Shown here one piece after another: positions 48,140 to 60,508 of a DNA stretch of 64,000 nucleotides (position 1 is the stretch's first letter; the number at the start of each line of letters is the position of its first letter). This DNA is from Mesocentrotus franciscanus. Lineage: Eukaryota > Echinodermata > Echinoidea > Camarodonta > Strongylocentrotidae. Under the pieces are notes generated by a model. It did not search any database. It was not told the DNA's origin and saw only the letters and a list, made by a program, of their open reading frames with translations. Location: contig CP137667.1 in NCBI GenBank assembly GCA_037976565.1, forward strand, positions 29,006,459-29,070,458, written 5' to 3'. The position numbers and the translations under genes were made by a program.

Positions 48140-48780
48140 AGGAAGAAAACAATGAAAAAAGACCTTGATAAAGTCACACGACCGTCTGCCAATTTAAAAT
48201 CCCTTCTACAACTACAACGATTTGACATAATGCACATTGAATAGGGAACTTCATGGGGAAAGGAAATTTCTGCCATTATCAAGTGTGATAACAATGCACA
48301 AACTCCTTGGCGTGTCACGCCACGACTTGCCAATTTAAAATTCCTTCTACAACAGTTTGACCTTCATGTATGCACAATGAACAGGGAATTTCATGGGGAA
48401 AGGAAATTTCTGCCATTATCAAGTGTGAAAACAATGCAGACAGCCCTTGGCATGTCATGTGACCGATTTGCCTATTTAAGATTACTTGTTGGCTACGCTC
48501 ATTGAAGAGGAACGTTTTTGAGGAAATGATATTCCTGACATTTTCAAGAAACAATGGGAAGAGTCCTTGACATGTGATAATGTGCCAATCCGAAATGACT
48601 TTCAAAACGTTGCCTCTGATCTGCACAGTTAATATGAAACTTTTTGAGGAAGAAGATTTCTACCAATTTCAAGTAAAAAATCAAAGAAACAGCAAAGTCC
48701 TTGACGGTCACATGACTGATTTGCCAATTTGAGATTCCAACTGATTCCAATTGCTGGCTCTTTTCATTCAATATACAACT
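48140..48780. repeat. Tandem array of ~115-140 bp units, about five copies
   Basis: Each unit has CCTTGRCRTGTCAC, then TTGCCAATTTAAAATTCC, then TCATGGGGAAAGGAAATTTC and TGCCATTATCAAGTGTGA. Anchors fall near 48187, 48327, 48469, 48583 and 48721. The first units are closely similar and later ones more diverged. Minus-strand frames repeat AEISFPHE as a result. Confidence 0.85.
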
Positions 48781-49201
48781 TTAGATCAGAATACCAGCAA
48801 TTTCTATTCTTAACACTTCAGTTGGCCGATGTGGTTCAAATTAAGGTCATCCCACAGGTTTTCAGGTAACAGATGCAATGTAATACCAAGATATTGAATC
48901 AATATCAACACAAATCCAAACATCAATAAATCAAAGAGTTTTTTTTTTTAATAGCATGTCAATAACGTTTCTCCCCGTAACAGAAAGATAAGTTAGCAGT
49001 TGATTGCTATGTTGCAATGTCCTATGACGTACCAGCTATAGATCGTACAATATAAGCTTTGCGTACGGGATGTATAATTAGTGAAGGTTGTAGAACTCAC
49101 ATTAAACGAGTTCAATTTCTTTCTTTATCCCGATTCATAACTAGACAAGTCCAAAGCAATGTACAACTTGGGAGGGTACTAATTTCTTGCCTGTGCATGC
49201 A

Positions 49202-49350
49202 TGGGCCCCACAACACAAAGCTTAGCAATTGATTGTACTATGGCTTGATCAATCATACAATCAATTAATTGTACATCATGGTCGATTGCAAAATTGCAAT
49301 CAATTATTTTGCAATCAATTGCTGACTTATCTTTGTGTTACACGACCCTG
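49202..49350. mobile_element. MITE with inverted ends
   Basis: GGGCCCCACAACACAAAGCT and, inverted from the right, CAGGGTCGTGTAACACAAAG. The inner AGCAATTGATTG pairs with CAATCAATTGCT. The interior is AT-rich and palindromic (repeated CAATCAATT). Confidence 0.7.
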
Positions 49351-50901
49351 GGCTAATGCAAAGTATTTTCATCGCATGTACTCACTACATGTATTTGTCT
49401 TTGTGGTTAATATAAAAATGATATTTTCTCTCTATGAATCCTGTTGATTCTGAGGGGAGATGGGGGATAATGCCATGCATAAACCAATAGATTATTCCTG
49501 TTCTTCTGTAATGCGCCGTTTATCATGCTTTACATTACATCAAGGATTTCATTTCTTTCCATTTTTACTCGGGCATGAAATTATATCGGATGACAATACA
49601 CTAGTCTAGACAGAGGTACCCGTTGGTTTCACTTAATGAGCCTGAACAGAGACTCAGACATGTTTGGAGTCCCATACGGGTCGTTCCTTGAGGTTGGGGC
49701 AACCAATATGACAATGCCTATGATGTAACATCGGTATGAGATCTTCTACAACACGTGGAAGATGAAATCATCTGTTGACCATTTGAATGCAATGAATTAA
49801 TAGTTATGCCCTGACAGAATCCTTCCTGTTTCAGTTGCTGCAATTCAAAATCTTTCCTCAATATTTGTTTGTTTTTATACCGGCCTTAGATGTCGTGTAC
49901 ATGAACATCACATAAACGTTGGGTCTAATTCTATAATATTGATTCGCCATGAAGCTGGAGTACATGTATACTTCTGGCTATGCATTATATTTTAAACTCG
50001 ATTTGAGCAAACATTGTTATGGTTGATAGGAGACACACAGATGCCACACAAAAGTTCACAATACCATTTCTTCTCCCAAAGGAATAAATTAGCTACCCTT
50101 ATACTCTGCATACAGTGAAGCATTCACCGGTAGGAGAATTTGCGGGCCTCCGGCAGAGTAGAGAATTATGGGTATCAATATGTAGACTAGCATGGTAGGA
50201 GACAGCATGGTGAATTGAAGGCTTAGCAATAACGCTGAATGGAGGTAGCATACATTATACATGCATGTAATGAGAAGAGCTTAGACAGAGAGACAGGTAG
50301 GGAGAGTTTTATGTGTGCATAAAAACCAGACAGCAATGTACTTAGCGCTCGGCTCCCTGTCTTTTGATTTCTTACCCCATCTCTGTCTCTCTTTTTCTGT
50401 CTCTCCTTCTGCTCTATTTTACTCTCTCAATTTTATGAAATTTTCTTTATTGCAATTAACTCAGCTACAGATCTTTACTTCGCTATGAATCGAACTGCAA
50501 ACTGCAAACTGTAAAAATGCTAATTTTCTAAAATTTGATGGACATTACCGCATTGATATGACATCACATTGAAATTACACGTTAGCAATAATTGGAAGTG
50601 TAGTTTGATCATCAGACAGCAATTGACACTTAAACCTGTGTGTCCGGCATTGCATTCTGATATCACAAAATACAGAAATATTAATTGGTTCCTCTCTAAT
50701 AACATCTTCTCTCTCCAAACATTTGTTAATCATATCAAACTTATCTATCCAATATTTTGTTCCTGCTTTTTCTATGGATATCCCATTTCATTTCATACCT
50801 CTCTCTCTCTCTCTCATTATCTCCCTTCATTTCTAATTATACAAATTAATTTGTTTCCATCTTTCTCCATCGCACTTGTCCTTGTCCTTGCCCTTTACAA
50901 G

Positions 50902-50902
<1 letters not shown>

Positions 50903-50955
<53 letters not shown>

Positions 50956-51445
50956 ATCTCTCTCTATATCTCTTAGATTGATTTCGACCAATGTTCAATA
51001 TGTCACAGACACTAGCAGACAGCACGAGGCCCATCACGTTTTTTGCATTGCCAGACTCTGGGCATGTGCCCTAATGGAAAGATGAAACACACAAGCTACA
51101 ACGAATATACCCGCAATGCATTAGGGACGTGTCTGGAGTGGATATCGACACCTGACATGCCGTTTCATTATCTCTCTCTCTCCCTCTCCCTCTTGCTGTA
51201 TTTATTTCTCTCTCTCTCTCTCTCTCTCCCTCCTACAACCCCCAACCATTGCCCCATCTTCTCTCCCACCCCCCACTCCCATTCCCAACCATTGCCCATC
51301 TCTCTCTTTCTCTTTTTTTCTCTCTCTCTCTCCTCTCCCTTACACATTTCCTCTCCCACCCCCACTCCCATTCCCATTCCCAACCATTGCCCCATCTCTC
51401 TCTTTCTCTATATCCCTTTTCCTCATTCTATCTATATGTATCTCT
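50903..51445. repeat. CT-rich tracts with a CCAACCATTGCCC tandem
   Basis: (CT)n at 50906-50950 and 51174-51230. The block ACTCCCATTCCCAACCATTG occurs in related forms near 51238, 51278 and 51368, followed by CATCTCTCTCTTTCTC. Confidence 0.85.
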
Positions 51446-53400
51446 CTCTCTGAAGCTATGCCGCCCCCATTGCCTCCCTCCCACCCTCTCTCTCCCCCTT
51501 GCTCCCCCACCCACTCTCTAGTTTTTATCTCTGTTCATCTCTCCATACATGTTATCTGTGTCTGCCCATCCCTCCCTTCTCCCCCATCTATCCCAACTAG
51601 GTCAGCTCAGCTAACCAACCCAGACAAAAATACAGAGATGAGCTAGTCTAAGCCACAGACCCATGAACTTTTGATGAACCCGGCAACCAGTAGCCCTATG
51701 CTCCGTGCTGGACATGTATCATATGTACTGGACATGGTTGATATGTACAGCAGCAAACAGAGCTCCAATACTGAATTCCTCTTTCCGCTCATAAATACTT
51801 CTTTCTCCAAAAGTAAATTCATGAAATCTACGCCTAGATGAATTAAGATTCTCAGGGTCCGTTGTTGTCACATTTTTCAGCTAATTGGAAATTCCGAGGC
51901 GGTCAACTGGTTTTGATGTTAGTCCGAGGGAAACGCCCTGGATAACGGGGCTGTGGAAGAGACTAATCTGGCAAGATTGAAACAGGATTGGTAAGAGCAT
52001 GGATGAACACAATGGCTGGTGGTAAACATCCAGCATCGCTAGTTTGCAGACAAGAATCATTAGAACCATTACGTAGTCCGTTATAGCATGTAGACTTGAA
52101 TAACAGTGTGTATGAACAAGTGGAAAATAAAACAGAAAAAGAAAAAGACAGGAGCATATATGCACCCTGGTGCTGGAAATTTCAGAAGCAGGTCTGGAAA
52201 ACTGACAAATGACACCAACTAAAATATACATTCAGTACTACTACCAATAAATGAAAATAAATACAAAAATTAGGCTACATAAAAATCACTCAAATAAAAT
52301 CTCACTGTAATTAAACAAAGCAACAACAACTAAAATGTATTCCAATCCTTTGGCAGGCTGCGAGTGGTTCTAAGGCTCTGAAGATTATACTTCATATAAA
52401 GCCGTATACTGTAGCCGCTCCTGACAACACAGCCAGAGACCGATTAAGTTACCGGTAGGCTCATGGGGCTATGGAATTGTTAAATGTCAAAATTGAGTCT
52501 GTGCTTGTAGACTAATCAAATGCCTTGAGCTCGGCTGTCTGCCTAGTCTGAATTCAAGGTATTCCATTGGTATTTTTCCTTGATCTTTCACACAACAGCT
52601 GCAGCTGTAGAGAGTTGCATTGATTACCATCAGCCCATGCCAACATTGAACAATATCTGATACTGGCGTCAATAGGCTATGTTTGTAATGTAACCAAATT
52701 TAATGCAGACGTTTTTGTGAAGTGCCTCGATGCAAATTATTTCATTCATCCATTACAAGTATTTGTATGTGAATAGTCAGAATGCGATTTGCATACAGTA
52801 TTTTTTGTCACGTAGGAAAAAGATTATGGCTTGCCTTACCTAGCAACACATAATATATGCAGTATGCATTCTGACTATTGAATTACAATTATTCTTAAAA
52901 GGTGAATGAAAGCATTTGTATTATAAGCCCCACTGCACTACCATACTTGTAGCTACTTGCTCCCTCTATATAGAAAATCAATGCCTAAGCGGTGACCATT
53001 GGTCCCCCATGATCCTCTTTTTCTTATGTTAATTGAGAGCCGAGTTGATGAGATAACCACCTGTCAGTGACCATGCTGGGAGGTCTAATCCCCCTGGCCA
53101 AACTAGTGCAGACGGGCTTTAAAAGGTTGTTCACATACATGTACATGTATGCCCACGGTAAAACATGATGGTTTTTGGTGTGGATTACTAGATGCAGACA
53201 GCAACGGTCCAACTCGTACTCATCTGTGCGATACCCTGCGGTAAACCGTTGTACATGTAGTTCACTGCAGAGCCCTTACTAGGAGGAGAAGAGAAAAGGG
53301 CAGGACAGGGCATGGAGGGAGGTGCCTTCACAACTTCATCCACTGTGGGAATTCAATTTTTGGCCACAGCATTAATAGAAGTCAATTTGGTACAATTTTC
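51446..53400. other. Intergenic or intron, one small foldback
   Basis: No gene recognised. It contains the foldback described at 52772 and an ACATACATGTACATGTATGC run at 53134. Confidence 0.45.
52772..52879. mobile_element. 108-bp foldback, MITE-like
   Basis: AATAGTCAGAATGC at the left pairs perfectly with GCATTCTGACTATT at the right. The inner TTTGCATACAGTA pairs imperfectly with TATGCAGTATGC. No clear target duplication. Confidence 0.6.
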
Positions 53401-53409
53401 AACGACACA

Positions 53410-53620
53410 ACTGTAAATGGACCCCATATGGAAATGTTACCATAGGAATAACATGTTTTCTTACAAAGGAATACTATGGTCTTCTACAAAAAAATACCTG
53501 GTACAACAAAATTATTGGGGTTCAATGGGGAAAAAAGGTTGCACGAACCTTGTAATCTATAAATGATCCCCACATGGAAATGTTACCATAGGAATGGCAC
53601 GGTCTCGTAAACAGAAATGC
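53410..53620. repeat. Two-copy tandem duplication, ~150 bp
   Basis: ATGGAAATGTTACCATAGGA occurs at 53429 and 53576, each preceded by related TAAATGNNCCCCAYA sequence. Confidence 0.8.
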
Positions 53621-53946
53621 GAGGTTCAAAGAAAAGAAACAAAAGGTTGCATGAATCACGGAAATATAATCTAATATTAATAACTTGATAAGGAGCACAG
53701 TGATAATCTAATATTGATGAGAAACAAAGTGACACTCTACATTAGGTACAGAGCCTGCAAGTACAGCGGCAATCTTTTACTATCAGAGTGGAGAAGAAGA
53801 AGAAAAAAAACATAATTCCAAGAAGCAAGATTATATCTATAAGCAGTGGATAACTTCACTTGTATTAAAAATGTCTTTGGGGCCATATATTACCAAGTAT
53901 TATTGAATGAAATGCAGTTGTGAACATAACCCTGACAGGGAAAATA

Positions 53947-53947
<1 letters not shown>

Positions 53948-53973
<26 letters not shown>
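53948..53973. repeat. Poly-T run
   Basis: About 26 consecutive T. No retroposon body is recognised next to it. Confidence 0.9.
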
Positions 53974-53977
<4 letters not shown>

Positions 53978-54178
53978 GCTTGATTCAAACTCTAGTAGGG
54001 CTATCAGCTTGATAAAGTCATCAGATATATTGAAATCTTAAGATGTGGTCGGTAATGTACAAGACAAAATAGCTTAGATTTGCCCTTTAATGCAATTTGT
54101 GATTGTTGCATTTACAAATTGAATATGAATGTAAAAGATACATTAGCACTTTTAGATTCATTAAACATATTTCTAGCA

Positions 54179-54366
54179 GGGCTTAAATTAATCCAAGGCC
54201 ACCAAGGCCATGGCCTTGGATGCCCTTTTGATTGGCCTCAATGCCCCTCTCATTGGCCTTGGAGATTTTTTGTGCCCTTTCCAATTCTTCCTATTTGTGC
54301 TGTATTATAGGAATGTGCCCTACAGAAAAGTGGCCTTGCCCTAAAAATATTGAAATTTAAGGCCTG
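54179..54366. mobile_element. 188-bp hAT-like MITE with 8-bp duplication
   Basis: Flanked exactly by TTCTAGCA (54171-54178 and 54367-54374). Ends GGGCTTAAATT and, inverted, CAGGCCTTAAATT. The interior is palindromic around CCAAGGCCATGGCCTTGG. The shared CA makes the exact left edge ambiguous by two bases. Confidence 0.78.
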
Positions 54367-55002
54367 TTCTAGCAAGTACTATACACTAGTGCAGAAGAGC
54401 AGAAAGTTCATCTATGATTGACAGCTCATTCTATTTATAATGCATCTGCAAAAACATCAGAGGTGAATTTTCTCAGATATTTTCCATGCCATACAATCTT
54501 TCAGAATGACCTTCTAATGACCTGTGACCTAGTTCTGTGACCTCCCACTCTGGCTCCCTACTGGGTTGACCAGACATGAGTCAGACCATCCACGATAGTC
54601 TTCAAATCTAGACCCTTGTACTGTCGTTGACCATGCTTTTGTGATGGAAATACTGATAACTAAGCGCAAACCGAATACCTCCAAAATTACTAACACAGAT
54701 AAATACACATGGGAAAATGTTTTAGCCAACATAAACGACATACATACACATGTACATGTACGTGGCCTGAAAATACATGTAGTCCAGGTAGTACATGAAA
54801 TGCCTTGTTTAATTTGCTTATAAATCACTCCACAACTGGGTCTACCGGTACATATTTTCTGTCAGGATTATTTTGCATATATTATATGCTACATACGTTT
54901 ACAATGTATACATGTACATGTATTATATTTGGTGACTAAAAATCTTGTTGAATTATCTTTGAATTTATTTTTTACCAGAATTAATGATTAACATAACATT
55001 AC

Positions 55003-55200
55003 ATCACCTCTAAATTCCTTGCATATCCGCATGCAGATTCAGATAATGATAAGAAACACGATAAAATATTTCAACAATTACATTTGCTTTCGAAGATGCA
55101 TCAAAACAGGCGTCATCACCTCTAAATTCCTTACATATTCTTCAGATGATAAGAAGCCCCATACAATATCAAACAATAACAAATGCTTTCAAAACAGATC
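55003..55200. repeat. Two-copy tandem duplication, ~112 bp
   Basis: CATCACCTCTAAATTCCTTRCATAT, GATAAGAA and AAATGCTTTCRAA blocks recur in order from 55003 and 55115. Confidence 0.8.
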
Positions 55201-55512
55201 AAAATAGATATTTTTCTGCAGGCTGCAAAGACCCTTTTTTCTTCTTTTTACACTATGCAGTATCAAGGTTCGTGTAGCTAGTTAGCATCAATTATGGCTG
55301 TTTTTCTACTACTGCCCTGGACAATGCACTCTGAATGACCAGTGACCTACTTCCTGCTATATCCAGGCCCCTGGGCTTGACCAGTCAACAACAGTCCACA
55401 GAGACTGGCCTAGTCTAAGCCTCTAGACTCTCCTAACCCCTTTTCATTTTTACCGCTCACTGTGTGTTGAATTAATTGCCCTGTTCATTCATTTGATGCT
55501 TTCTTTTCCCAG

Positions 55513-55623
55513 AGTTTATAGATACCGGTGTAAGGTTAAAGAAAGGCAACCCTACTATTCAATCTTTTCACAAATTTATCAAATTGAAATATACGTCAGA
55601 GTATGTTATCGCTACTAAACATG
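55513..55623 (+). CDS. Plus-strand exon, unidentified gene
   Basis: Acceptor GCTTTCTTTTCCCAG and donor CATG/GTAAGT are both strong. Between them 36 open codons read FIDTGVRLKKGNPTIQSFHK, then LKYTSEYVIATKH. Entered after one base and left in phase 1. Segments at 56718 and 59029 could accept it in phase. No family recognised. Confidence 0.5.
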
Positions 55624-56717
55624 GTAAGTAAAACAGAGCAGCATTTTGGAAAGTTTGTATTTTCCATTCAGCTCATAAACCTTTATTTTGCATGTTTAAT
55701 AATAACCATTGTAAATATGTTTTGGGGTGACCAATTAAAGAAAAATAAGAAGAAAATTGGGCTTTCTTTTTAAACTATTGCACAGCACACAACCTCCTGT
55801 GAAAGCTTTCAATTACAATAAGCCCGTTTCCCATTCTCATACCTGTATATTCAGATGTGCAAAATATATCATGTACAGAGATACGCCAATCTGCATTGGA
55901 ATGATAGATGGACTGTTGAAATGAAGAAGTCTGGGCCAGGAATCCGACAAAGGTTGACAATTGCCATCCCTAACTACTGTAGCACCTCCCTTGATACTCT
56001 TCTTTCTCATATTCCCCTTTTCTTCCTTTCCTTCTTTTTATTTTCTTCTTTCTTCCACCTCTGTCCATCTCAAACCCATGGTTAACCTCACCCAACCTAA
56101 TTCAAAAGAAAGTAAAACTTATACAAAATAGGGCAAGTCCAAGATACGTTGTCCTTTACTTTTGTACTGAACCCCCTCTTAGTCTTATTTTAATTTGTTT
56201 ATCACTGTAGGCCTACTATTAAAGTAATTAGCACTTCTAAGAGCTTGGATAGGAGCCAGTATGAAGAGAAATGACAAATTTGATGTCAATTTTAATGCAG
56301 AACTACACAATAGTCGGAAATGTATGGAACATGAAATGACCACATACCTTGGACCAGCCACTAGAGAAAAATCAGAGTTTACCTGCAAAGACTAGATGGT
56401 CATAGACCAGCTTGCCTGCTGGACCCAAATGACCTTGACCTTCTTCTAGCCCTGCTGGCCATGGCATTGATTAAATCTGCAGACTGTCGAGCCTATTAGC
56501 AAGGACAATGGCCAGACTGACCACAAAAACCACAGCATTGCTGACCACATGGCTAGTCTACCCCATTCAGACCTTACAAGATGTGAGAGAATAAAACTGG
56601 TGCATTTCTAGTTGAATACATCCTTTTCTCGATAAATCATATTTTCTTCATTTCCTTTGTACCTCTCTCTCTCTCTGTTGTTCCAATCTTATTTGCTCCT
56701 CTCCTGTGAGGCAATAG

Positions 56718-56866
56718 CTGGATACCGTGGTCATGAAACTTATCCTTGTGAAGTACCACCGACTGGTTATTTCCCAATACGCATACAAGTATTCTTTGCA
56801 AAAGGGGAACAACATTTACATGTACTTCATCAGGAAGCAACTCTAACATTTTGAGAATGAATATTC
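56718..56866 (+). CDS. Terminal exon-like segment, in phase with 55513
   Basis: Begins CTGGATACC after GGCAATAG. With one base from 55623 it reads GYRGHETYPCEVPPTGYFPI, then RIQVFFAKGEQHLHVLH, and stops at TGA. The P-E-V-x-x-T-G-[YW]-F-x-I-x-I-x-V-F-F pattern is faintly like the core of a YEATS domain, but two residues shorter. The antisense frame is also open, so this is weak. Confidence 0.3.
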
Positions 56867-57110
56867 TAACATTCACAAAGTGGGAACTCTCCATGTTCAT
56901 ATGCTCTGTGAAAAAATGTGAATGTGTGGGGTCATTTATTTAGGGTATGCCTCAACTTTGAAATGGCAAATTCAAACAATAAGAATGGTTCAACAATAAT
57001 ACTTTCATCCTGCATGAATTCCGAAAGAGACAAAGTGTAGCATGCATCAAATTTATAGGCTCATGTGCAGCAAATTGGTCCAATAAAAAAAAAAGTTCTA
57101 ACTTTAATAC

Positions 57111-57140
57111 ATGAGATACATGTACATACATGTATCTCAT
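57111..57140. repeat. Perfect 14-bp-arm hairpin
   Basis: ATGAGATACATGTA, two bases, then TACATGTATCTCAT. Confidence 0.9.
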
Positions 57141-57739
57141 ATACAGTACATGCAGAGTGCAATAGGTCTATTAAAACATTTCATGTTTCCACAATTATCA
57201 AATGAGGTCTGAATCGAGAGACTAATGAAGTCTGACCAGTATGAATATAACTGTAACAACATGGGATTGAATTTCACACTGCTCATGACAGCTCTCAGCT
57301 CTGCACTGGTCAAGCTTCTGCTCATGGTCACTTCATTGTTGACCAGCTGGTCACTTCTGGGGTCATTATCGGGTCCTTGAATGAAGCCCTTCTGGTCATT
57401 ATTACACTAGCAAACAGCTTATTGTTGCAATAATTGAGTAACAATACAGCCCTTCCCCCTTTAAATCTAGGGCTTGGGCCTTGGGGTCATTCATTGCAAA
57501 ATAGGGAGCTATAGCTGTGTAGTAGTCTTTCATTCCAGACCCGGTCCAGTCACAACAAAGCAACTAATATATAATATAGTTGCTATGCAGGGAGTATTTC
57601 AAATTTCGCATAAAAAAGGAAAATGATAAAGATTAAAAACAGGTATGTATAAATAGTAGTTGCCAAGTTCGGCTTATGAACTTTTTCTCCACCAATATCA
57701 AAACCTATCAAAATTTTCAAACACCATATGAGGCCTATT

Positions 57740-57985
57740 GAATTCTCCTGTTGTCCCTCTTCTCCACAGCTTTTAATTGCATTTTATTAATGACTATTAG
57801 CAAGTCTTACTTACCGGTAGGCATAGATTATCAGTTTGGGATCCCCTTTCAAACCAAAATTAAAAACCTATCGTTTTTTTCTAGATACCCTATAAAACTT
57901 CTAACATTCACCCCTATGTCCCTCTTCCCTATAGACCTATAGCTTTTAATTGCCTGTATTAATGACCTTTAGCCAGCCTTCATGG
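57740..57985. repeat. Two-copy tandem duplication, ~175 bp
   Basis: GTCCCTCTTCYCYA, then AGCTTTTAATTGC and TATTAATGACYWTTAGC, occur in order from about 57752 and 57917. Confidence 0.7.
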
Positions 57986-58329
57986 GTATAATAACCGGTC
58001 CATTGGTCTAGCAAGTAGGCCTATTAGCAAGGCACCTAATACCTCAGGCACAACACCAAGAATAATTCCAAACCGACCATGGACCAAACAAGAAATCGCA
58101 TTACCCCCTCATGATCGAGAATTGGTCGTTTTGGAGTCTGTTTGTAGTAAGGTGGCTTCTTTGTATGTACAGTACATGTAGCTATAGTAATTATTATTAT
58201 TTCTTCTGAGCTGAATGCTGTATACATGTAGCAGAATGCCGGATAATGAAGCGTTATTTTAAACGGAAGTTTGATCAAGGTTTGTAGTCCTTTTTCTTTC
58301 CTTTTCCCTTTTCCCCCTTTTTCTTCCAG

Positions 58330-58673
58330 TGTGACTGAGGTTTTAAGTGGGGAGGGTCAAGTGGGTAATTCAGTGTCATTGATGGATTCAGAAATGACGA
58401 GGGAAAAAAGAGACTTGGAGCCTGTTCACACACATATTACACACAGTAATTTATATGAAACATGTATTCAGAAGCGTCTTAGAAAGTGTCATCATATAGC
58501 GAAAGGGGTGGCGTAACACAAGTGAAAAGAAAATATCGTGTGAAGAAACATCGTATGAAGAAACTAGTTGTGAAAAGATCAACGGGCATGTTACAGCGAC
58601 AGCAGGCTATAGCTATTCATCAGCACGCAGTCATTTTAAGCCCAGCCATGTTCAATGTTTTTCTACAATATGA
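58330..58673 (+). CDS. Terminal exon-like segment with apparent 1-base insertion
   Basis: The strong acceptor CCCTTTTTCTTCCAG precedes VTEVLSGEGQVGNSVSLMDS in one frame, up to HIAKG near 58507. From there the protein-like reading moves to the next frame (WRNTSEKKISCEETSYEETS, then TATAGYSYSSARSHFKPSHV), ending at TGA 58671. One surplus G in AAAGGGGTGG would account for the switch. AATAAA is at 58862. Entry phase (two bases before) does not fit the exon at 55513. No family recognised; it could be a pseudogene. Confidence 0.3.
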
Positions 58674-59028
58674 TGAACACATTAGAAGTGGACTCGATAC
58701 TTGAAAGATTTTTCTTTCCAAATTTTTGCTCAAACCTCCGTTTCACGCAACGCTTCATTATCCGTTATTTCGCTTCATGTATACGACATTCAACTCAGAA
58801 GAAGAAACAAAAATTACTAATCGACTTCTTGTATAGCTGTATGATTTGCGTATAGCTACGCAATAAATTTTGCTGGTCTAAATGGGGAGATACCCAGTTA
58901 CTGGCATTGAAGTGGGTAGGCTCTAATAGAACCTGGGGAGTAATTATGGGCAGAGCTTTATATGTAGACAAGCAGTATGAACTTTGACTGAAATCATGAT
59001 ATCACTCTCTCTATTTTTTCCCCTATAG

Positions 59029-59102
59029 CTGGACCTCAAGATTCTATTAAGGGAGTGGTGAACACAATCATGCTGAGAGAAAAAAACAGTGGACCTAAAT
59101 AA
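59029..59102 (+). CDS. Terminal exon-like segment, unidentified
   Basis: Acceptor TTTTTTCCCCTATAG. With one base from an upstream exon it reads GPQDSIKGVVNTIMLREKNS, then GPK and TAA. Its entry phase fits the exit of 55623. Short, so chance is possible. Confidence 0.35.
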
Positions 59103-60442
59103 TTCCCATTGTACTTTTCTTCTTACCCCACTCCTCCCCCACCCACCCACCCACCCTCATCCCCCACCCCTCTCTCATAAAAAATGATTCCAAATCAAGG
59201 GCATCTTTCCTGTAAATGTTCATTATCTTCTCAGTGGTGTGTTCAGCAATACAAAAATACTTTTCAATGCTATTTCATTCAAATCATTAAAATAGACAAA
59301 TTTTCCCCTCTTTGTTTTCTCTTTGTCCACTACCATACAATGGCACACTCCTCAAAACCGGTAGAGTAACATTATAGGCCTTCTATAACTCCTATTCGGC
59401 ACTTGACAATCAATCGGGGAAACGCAGGATGATAAATTGCATGAAATTCATCACCGGCATCTAAACCTGGGAAGAGTTACAGTATGGACTTCCCCTTGTA
59501 CAAGGAACGAGGAATAGCAAAAAGGAAATCACACACAAATGATAGAAAATCAAAAGTTTGAAGCTAGGAGGACATTAACCTTATATATTTTAACAGAGAT
59601 AAGGTCCTCCTGGCACTGAACAGACATCATAATAATCCTCTGTTCTTCTATGAAGGATGTATTACATTATGAAGTACCATTTCTCGTTGTAGTACAGTGC
59701 GTTTGGAAGTTATCACCCGACATCACACGCTATACATGTGAAGAGATGAATGGCCTGGATATTGCCAAATTGGAAATGGAACTTGATTTATTCTGAAATT
59801 TAAGCTCTCAATCAATCTGGCTATTAGAAATCATACCCATTTCCCTATAAATTAAAGCAAATGAAGGTGAGGTAATGGCAATTTTTGCTAAATCATTTGA
59901 TTACCCCAAAAGTTAATTTATGTATTTTATAATAGAAGGCAGTTTCTTGGGGGTGCAATATCTCAGCAACTCATCCATGGGTCTCGAATGATTTCCACCG
60001 TTTGTCACTGTGGGATGTTTTCAAACAGTGCGTGTGTGCACACAGCAAGTGCAGCCATCCACAGTTGGTGCATTCAACTGTTCAACTTTGCGGTCAATTA
60101 CTTCCACCAGTCAAATCCATGTCTTCAACTCTGGATCACTTTACCAAAGCCTAATACATCCAATCTACAGCACCGACCCTAACCCTAACTCTAACCCTAA
60201 GCCCAAGTTCTAAACACCCACACCTACCATACACCTTACCCTTACTTAACCCTTAACCTAACAATTAAACAATTAAAAAAAACAGCAGCCTTTTCCCGTC
60301 ACCCTGTACCTTTGACATAGATACTCTGGAGAAATTGTTGCTAGAGAAACTTGCATATCAACACTACAACCGTTTAGACAGCCAAGATACGGATATTCCT
60401 CAAATAAAAACAATCAAAAACTGTCTTCTGAAGGGAACTTAC
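59103..60442. other. No gene recognised; telomere-like patch
   Basis: CCCTAACCCTAACTCTAACC at 60177-60196, followed by degenerate CCTTACCCTTACTTAACCC. (CCCA)n lies at about 59136-59153. Confidence 0.5.
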
Positions 60443-60508
60443 CTTGTATGCTGGTATAGTCCTATCTGAGTATATCCACAAAGATCCTAGAATTCCTTGA
60501 TGGAGCTT
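60443..60508 (-). CDS. Minus-strand exon, possibly same unidentified gene
   Basis: Exactly 22 codons, KLHQGILGSLWIYSDRTIPA then YK, between acceptor CTCACCTAATTCAG and a strong donor AAG/GTAAGT. Phase 0 at both ends. The next minus-strand exon recognised is at 34956, also phase 0, so they could belong together across a ~25 kb intron. Intervening exons may have been missed. Confidence 0.5.

Noticed and set aside
48118..48771. Minus-strand frames repeating AEISFPHE
   Set aside because: The repetition comes from the DNA tandem array; frames are interrupted and units differ in length not divisible by three.
51043..51521. Ser/Leu/Pro-rich frames of up to 136 codons
   Set aside because: CT microsatellite plus a short tandem repeat.
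54641..54823. 60-codon frame reminiscent of a LINE endonuclease-to-RT linker
   Set aside because: No catalytic motif seen; similarity too vague to support a call.
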